DNA from: Candidatus Gastranaerophilales bacterium
GTDB taxonomy: Bacteria > Cyanobacteriota > Vampirovibrionia > Gastranaerophilales > Gastranaerophilaceae
Reading direction: 5' to 3'
Length of the DNA: 17,863 nucleotides
Assembly: GCA_944323495.1 (NCBI GenBank)
Contig: CALUSZ010000087.1
Location: 1-17,863, forward strand
Shown here: piece by piece, positions 14,666 to 17,863 of the stretch
Position numbering within the stretch: position 1 is the stretch's first letter
How the letters are laid out: every line of letters starts with the position of its first letter
The notes under the pieces: generated by a model
Database searches by the model: none
What the model was told of the DNA's origin: nothing
Seen by the model: only the letters and a program-made list of their open reading frames with translations
Program-made: the position numbers and the translations under genes

Positions 14666-15115
14666 ATGACAAATATAACACTAGAAGATTTAAGACCTGC
14701 AGAAGGTGCTACAGGCAAATCAAAAAGAGTTGGCAGAGGCCGTTCTTCAGGACACGGTAAAACATCTTGCCGCGGTCATAACGGTGAAGGCCAAAGATCC
14801 GGAAGAACTTCTAAAAGAGGTTTCGAAGGCGGACAAATGCCGGCTTACAGAAGACTTCCTAAATTGAAAGGATTCCAGATTATTAATCAGCGCAATTATG
14901 CACAAGTTAATGTTGGCAGATTGGCTGAATTAGAAATTACTGAAATTTCTTTAGCTTCATTGAAAGAAATTAAGAAGGCTCACCCTTCTTGCGACGGCTT
15001 AAGAATTTTAGGCGGCGGTGAAATCAAGAAAGCTATCACAGTTAAAGCTAACTATGTAACACCTTCAGCAAAAGAAAAAATTGAAGCAGCAGGCGGAAAG
15101 GTTGAATTAGTATAA
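14666..15115 (+). CDS. rplO: Ribosomal protein L15 (uL15)
   Basis: L15 is a 50S assembly protein. The 149 residues have the long basic, glycine-rich N-terminal arm: LRPAEGATGKSKRVGRGRSSG, then GKTSCRGHNGEGQRSGRTSKRGFEGGQMPAYRRLPKLKGF. They end in the globular domain with LRILGGGEIKKAITVKANYVTPSAKEKIEAAGGKVELV. An AGAGGT site lies about ten bases before the ATG. The stop overlaps the secY start by one base (TAATG), giving translational coupling. A 64-base spacer separates it from rpmD. Confidence 0.97.
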   Translation: MTNITLEDLRPAEGATGKSKRVGRGRSSGHGKTSCRGHNGEGQRSGRTSKRGFEGGQMPAYRRLPKLKGFQIINQRNYAQVNVGRLAELEITEISLASLKEIKKAHPSCDGLRILGGGEIKKAITVKANYVTPSAKEKIEAAGGKVELV

Positions 15116-16461
15116 TGGCAGGCGGACATACAGGCGGCATGAGAATGCCTACAACGGCAGATTTAATGTCAATGTGGAACGCATCAGGCCTGAAAGAAAA
15201 ACTTATTTTTACTTTCGGAATGCTTGTTCTTTTCCGCTTCGGGATTCATTTGCCGTTATTCGGTATAAATAACGAATATTTTTCAAACTTAGCAAGCCAA
15301 AATAATATTCTTGGATTTTTGGATTTGTTTTCAGGCGGTGCTCTGGGTAAAGTTTCAATATTTGCTCTGGGTATCGGGCCTTATATTACATCTTCAATTA
15401 TTATGCAATTGATGGCTGTAATTATTCCGGCGCTTGAAAAATTACAAAAAGAAGACGGTGAAGCCGGCAGAAGAAAGCTTTCTCAATATACAAGAATATT
15501 TACAGTTGTGCTTGCAGCATTTCAGGCAATAATTTTTATGGGATTTATGGCTCATACAAATGCGATTACAGCGGGAGTAAATCATACGATGTTTTATATC
15601 TCCTCTGTGCTTACTCTGACGGCAGGCTCTGTGCTTGTTATGTGGATGTCTGAATTGATTACCGAAAAAGGTATCGGAAACGGCGGTTCTCTGATTATCT
15701 TTGTAGGTATTTTATCCGGGATTCCTCTGTATTCTTCAAGAACAGCACAGATGGTATCCAATGATTCTGCTCTTATGTGGGGGCTGATATTACTTCTTGC
15801 AATATTCTTTGTTACTATGGTTTTCATTGTAATTATGCAGGAAGCAATTAGAAAGGTTATTATTGTTAACCCGAAAAGACAGGTCGGAAATAAGGTCTAT
15901 GGCGGGGTAAATACGTTTATTCCGTTTAAGCTTAATCCGGGCGGGGTTATGCCTATTATCTTTGCGGTTGCAATACTTCTTTTCCCTTCAACTATATTGA
16001 GCCTTGTAGGACAAGCAAATCTTCCTGCCGGGTGGGTTCAGGACCTGGTTCTTATGCTTAATAAAGTCTTTAATCCGAGCGGAATTACGTATTATGCAAT
16101 ATATTTCGTTATGATTGTTGCTCTGACTTTCTTCTACGCTTCAATTATGCCGAATATGCAGCCAAAAGAAATTGCTGATAACCTGAAAAAATACGGTTCA
16201 TCAATACCAGGTGTAAAACCCGGAAGACCGACAGCAGAAGCACTCGATAAAATATTAACAAAAACTACATTTATCGGTGCAATGGGGTTAGGTATAATCG
16301 CACTTGTACCGGCGTTTGCAAGTTATATTACAAGAATAACGACGCTTCAAGGGATTGGTGCAACATCTCTAATCATCATGGTCGGTGTTGCTCTGGACTT
16401 GATTAATCAGGTTAGAACACATCTGCTTGCAAGGAATTATGAAACATTCTTGAAAGAGTAA
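15115..16461 (+). CDS. secY: Protein translocase subunit SecY
   Basis: SecY is the channel of the Sec translocon, moving unfolded proteins across or into the inner membrane together with SecE and SecG. The 448 residues have the expected ten-helix pattern. The first helix is at about 28-48, followed by the plug region LFSGGALGKVSIFALGIGPYITSSIIMQLM (71-100). TEKGIGNGGSLIIFVGI lies at 183-199. Positively charged cytoplasmic loops include NPKRQVGNKVYGG, and MQPKEIADNLKKYGSSIPGVKPG precedes the last helices. The start overlaps the rplO stop by one base. secY is the last gene of the unit: a strong terminator follows 21 bases later. The usual downstream genes adk, map, infA and rpsM are absent. Confidence 0.98.
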   Translation: MAGGHTGGMRMPTTADLMSMWNASGLKEKLIFTFGMLVLFRFGIHLPLFGINNEYFSNLASQNNILGFLDLFSGGALGKVSIFALGIGPYITSSIIMQLMAVIIPALEKLQKEDGEAGRRKLSQYTRIFTVVLAAFQAIIFMGFMAHTNAITAGVNHTMFYISSVLTLTAGSVLVMWMSELITEKGIGNGGSLIIFVGILSGIPLYSSRTAQMVSNDSALMWGLILLLAIFFVTMVFIVIMQEAIRKVIIVNPKRQVGNKVYGGVNTFIPFKLNPGGVMPIIFAVAILLFPSTILSLVGQANLPAGWVQDLVLMLNKVFNPSGITYYAIYFVMIVALTFFYASIMPNMQPKEIADNLKKYGSSIPGVKPGRPTAEALDKILTKTTFIGAMGLGIIALVPAFASYITRITTLQGIGATSLIIMVGVALDLINQVRTHLLARNYETFLKE

Positions 16462-16476
16462 TTAACAATCTAATAT

Positions 16477-16513
16477 AAAAAAGGGGCGGATTTTTAAAAT
16501 CCGCCCCTTTTTT
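16477..16513 (+). terminator. Rho-independent terminator after secY
   Basis: GGGGCGGATTTT (16483-16494) pairs perfectly with AAAATCCGCCCC (16496-16507). An A-run precedes the stem and a T-run follows it, so it could act in both directions. It is the strongest hairpin in the window and ends the rpsE-secY unit. Confidence 0.95.
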
Positions 16514-16537
16514 GTTAGCAAAAAATTTTTTTTCGGT

Positions 16538-16553
16538 TTTTAACATGTTAAAA
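16538..16553 (+). repeat. 16-bp perfect palindrome upstream of an orphan gene
   Basis: TTTTAACATGTTAAAA is perfectly self-complementary and lies 19 bases before the ATG of the following orphan gene, between the secY terminator and the ribosome site. It is CATG-centred like the palindrome at 3506-3523. It is likely a regulator-binding site, or the hairpin of a very short leader. Confidence 0.45.
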
Positions 16554-16572
16554 CTATCGAAAGGAGTACAAT

Positions 16573-16947
16573 ATGAATATTTCTACAAATCAGAATCAAC
16601 CGGCATTTTCAGCAAAATTTATTAACAACAAAGCTTTTCAGGAAGTTGTAAAGTATGCAAAAGATACAAAACAGCTTCAGGAGCTTGATACAGCATTGAA
16701 TAAAATAAACAATTCTAATGCCGGTGACATACTTTTAATCCATGGAACCGTTCCGGGCGGAGTGTATTCAAACTTTAATATGGGTAAAAGAGCTGTTCAG
16801 AACCTCGGTGCTGAAACTCCGGAAAAGGCTTCTTTTAATGCAATAATGGAATTAGGCGAACTTGGACGTAAGTTCAGAAAGCTTGTTGGCGGAGAGGTTA
16901 AGTCTAATTTGAAAGCAGATGATGTAATTAAAAAATACAGTGTATAA
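16573..16947 (+). CDS. Orphan protein with N-terminal QPAFSAKF tag
   Basis: I do not recognise a functional domain in this 124-residue protein. It starts MNISTNQNQPAFSAKFINNK, the asparagine/glutamine-rich tag ending P-x-F that I associate with many uncharacterised Gastranaerophilales proteins. An alpha-helical segment follows (FQEVVKYAKDTKQLQELDTALNKI), then a short strand pair, DILLIHGTVPGGVYSNFNMG, then a second helical segment and a basic C-terminus. There is no signal peptide or membrane span. The ATG at 16573 has an excellent AAGGAG site (16561-16566). The gene stands alone between the secY terminator and a structured 3' region ending in another terminator. It therefore appears to be transcribed as a single gene under its own control. 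Confidence 0.8.
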   Translation: MNISTNQNQPAFSAKFINNKAFQEVVKYAKDTKQLQELDTALNKINNSNAGDILLIHGTVPGGVYSNFNMGKRAVQNLGAETPEKASFNAIMELGELGRKFRKLVGGEVKSNLKADDVIKKYSV

Positions 16948-16971
16948 AATATTAAGTTATGTAACAAATAT

Positions 16972-17089
16972 ACTCTCTTGTGAAATCTGAACTTTTTTAT
17001 AGTTTTTATATATACATAAGACATTAACAAAAGTTAGAAACACGAGAGAGTGAGAGAGATTTTTAAAGACTTTCCTTAAAAAGGAAAGT
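16972..17089 (+). ncRNA. Candidate structured RNA or 3' UTR
   Basis: As RNA, ACUCUCUUGUG (16972-16982) can pair over all 11 positions with CACGAGAGAGU (17041-17051), including one G-U pair. Inside the 58-base loop, AACUUUU (16990-16996) can pair with AAAAGUU (17029-17035). A terminator hairpin follows at 17069-17089. This nested layout is more than an ordinary spacer needs. It could be a small RNA or a stability element of the orphan gene's message. A TATACT at 16969-16974 is a possible -10 box but lacks a -35. No known RNA family is recognised. Confidence 0.35.
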
Positions 17090-17098
17090 TTTTTATTT
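17069..17098 (+). terminator. Rho-independent terminator between the orphan gene and aroQ
   Basis: ACTTTCCTT (17069-17077) and AAGGAAAGT (17081-17089) form a nine-base stem with a three-base loop, followed by TTTTTATTTT. It ends plus-strand transcription from the orphan gene or the candidate RNA. The stem lies just past the aroQ stop on the other strand and might help end that message as well. Confidence 0.85.
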
Positions 17099-17527
17099 TA
17101 AATAATTCACTAATCCTTCAAGCGCAAGTGTATAACTTAGTTCCTTAAACCCTAGGACTTGTCCGATGCATACTCCGGAAATAAGAGAAGTGTGTCTAAA
17201 TTCTTCGCGTGCGTGGATATTTGTCATATGTATTTCAACAGCCGGCAGACAGGTAGAGGCTATGGCATCTCTTATTACAACACTTGTATGGGTATATCCG
17301 CCTGCATTTATAAGAAGTCCGTCAAAACCTTCTTTTTTCATTGCCTGAATTTTATCTACGATATCGCCTTCGTGATTGCTTTGCCATACTTCGACCTCAG
17401 CACCTAATTCTTTACCTTTAGATATAACATTTTCTTCGATATCTTTAAGAGTCGTATGTCCGTATTTTTCAGGCTCTCTTTCTCCAAGCATATTTAGGTT
17501 TGCACCATTGATAAGTAAAATTTTCAT
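17093..17527 (-). CDS. aroQ: 3-dehydroquinate dehydratase, type II
   Basis: AroQ dehydrates 3-dehydroquinate to 3-dehydroshikimate in the shikimate pathway. The 144 residues match the type II family. NGANLNMLGEREPEKYG lies at 7-23 with R17 and the catalytic Y22. QSNHEGDIVDKI follows at 49-60, INAGGYTHTSVVIRDAI with N74 at 73-89, and EIHMTNIHAREEFRHTSLIS with H100 and R111 at 99-117. The ATG at 17527 has AGAGGT eight bases upstream. It stands alone on the minus strand, divergent from the RWYD-repeat gene, with its 3' end meeting the terminator of the orphan region. Confidence 0.97.
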   Translation of the reverse strand: MKILLINGANLNMLGEREPEKYGHTTLKDIEENVISKGKELGAEVEVWQSNHEGDIVDKIQAMKKEGFDGLLINAGGYTHTSVVIRDAIASTCLPAVEIHMTNIHAREEFRHTSLISGVCIGQVLGFKELSYTLALEGLVNYLK

Positions 17528-17541
17528 AATTCAATACCTCT

Positions 17542-17570
17542 TTTACATTCCCTTTTATTTATACTACAAT
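17542..17570 (+). promoter_or_regulatory. Promoter of the RWYD-repeat gene
   Basis: A -35 box TTTACA (17542-17547) and a -10 box TACAAT (17565-17570) are separated by 17 bases. Predicted transcription starts near 17577, just before the GAGGGA ribosome site (17584-17589) and the ATG at 17593. It lies in the divergent spacer shared with aroQ. Confidence 0.65.
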
Positions 17571-17592
17571 AAAAAAAGAATGTGAGGGAATA

Positions 17593-17863
17593 ATGATTAA
17601 TAAACGCTGGTATGACAGAGATCCGATTTTAAAAGAAGCCTTAGAGCTTTTGAGGCTTTCTCCTGATGAGACCAAAACAGAGGCGGCAGAATTTATGCTT
17701 CAGCTTCAGGAACAGGTTGCGGGGGAAGTTATTGAGCATGTTTATGAAATTATAAATACATATCAAGGTAAAGGCAATCGTTGGTATGATAATGACCCAA
17801 TGATGCTCAAAGCAGTTGAGCTGTTGAGAAATGCACCTCCAAAGGTTCAGAGAGTTGCTGCTC
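17593..17863 (+). CDS. Repeat protein with RWYDxDP motif, 3' end cut by window
   Basis: Ninety codons are visible before the window ends. The protein starts MINKRWYDRDPILKEALELL. Its motif recurs about 58 residues later as RWYDNDPMMLKAVELLRNAP (residues 63-82), with 12 of 20 positions identical. Between the copies lies an amphipathic helical stretch, EAAEFMLQLQEQVAGEVIEHVYEIINTYQG. I recall short uncharacterised bacterial proteins with a similar RWYDxxP...LLxxxP pattern, but no function. There is no signal peptide or membrane span, so it is probably cytoplasmic. A good promoter and a GAGGGA ribosome site five bases before the ATG show that it is a real gene. The full length is unknown, and further copies of the repeat may follow. 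Confidence 0.75.
   Translation, partial: MINKRWYDRDPILKEALELLRLSPDETKTEAAEFMLQLQEQVAGEVIEHVYEIINTYQGKGNRWYDNDPMMLKAVELLRNAPPKVQRVAA

Noticed and set aside
1..17863. CRISPR arrays, tRNA genes, insertion sequences
   Set aside because: I saw no regularly spaced repeats, cloverleaf-like segments, transposase motifs or terminal inverted repeats while reading both strands.

Overview
The window is AT-rich (by eye about 35% G+C), densely coded bacterial chromosome on the standard code, with no rRNA, tRNA, insertion sequence, integrase or CRISPR array that I can see. The best guess for the host is a non-photosynthetic relative of Cyanobacteria (Vampirovibrionia/'Melainabacteria', probably gut Gastranaerophilales). 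This rests on orphan proteins with the short N-terminal 'QPxF' tag I associate with that group, on a prenyl synthase gene followed directly by a DUF212 (divergent PAP2) gene as in Cyanobacteria, and on base composition. The assignment is an inference.

Layout. (1) Positions 1-3432, minus strand: a tight operon gpsA > ricT-like PSP1 gene > orphan > SIMPL-domain protein, then a separately promoted YjfB-like gene cut by the window edge. (2) Positions 3553-11048: a murein-degradation neighbourhood. A plus-strand 866-residue enzyme (GH24 muramidase, three LysM, Amidase_3) converges on murQ with an 11-bp overlap. On the minus strand, a 1145-residue enzyme (LysM, tandem repeats, lytic-transglycosylase-like domain, CHAP/NlpC-like domain) precedes ribH and murQ in the same direction. 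(3) Positions 11200-13515, plus strand: overlapping rsgA, prenyl diphosphate synthase and DUF212 phosphatase. (4) Positions 13710-16461, plus strand: a short spc-type operon rpsE-rpmD-rplO-secY, closed by a strong hairpin terminator. (5) Positions 16573-17863: an orphan with a structured 3' region, aroQ on the minus strand, and the start of a gene encoding a repeated RWYDxDP motif.

How it fits together. The two large hydrolases carry predicted muramidase, lytic transglycosylase, amidase and cysteine-peptidase-like activities. MurQ converts MurNAc-6-phosphate to GlcNAc-6-phosphate, so the neighbourhood looks like murein breakdown coupled to salvage. Neither hydrolase has a visible signal peptide. 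Both have the same direct repeat, TTTGTAA-N3-TTTGTAAAAA, upstream. This is the part of the window most likely to hold something undescribed. The other regions are mostly housekeeping, with some unusual details: a possibly leaderless rsgA, an S5 with a long acidic extension, a shortened spc operon, and a candidate structured RNA at 16972-17089.
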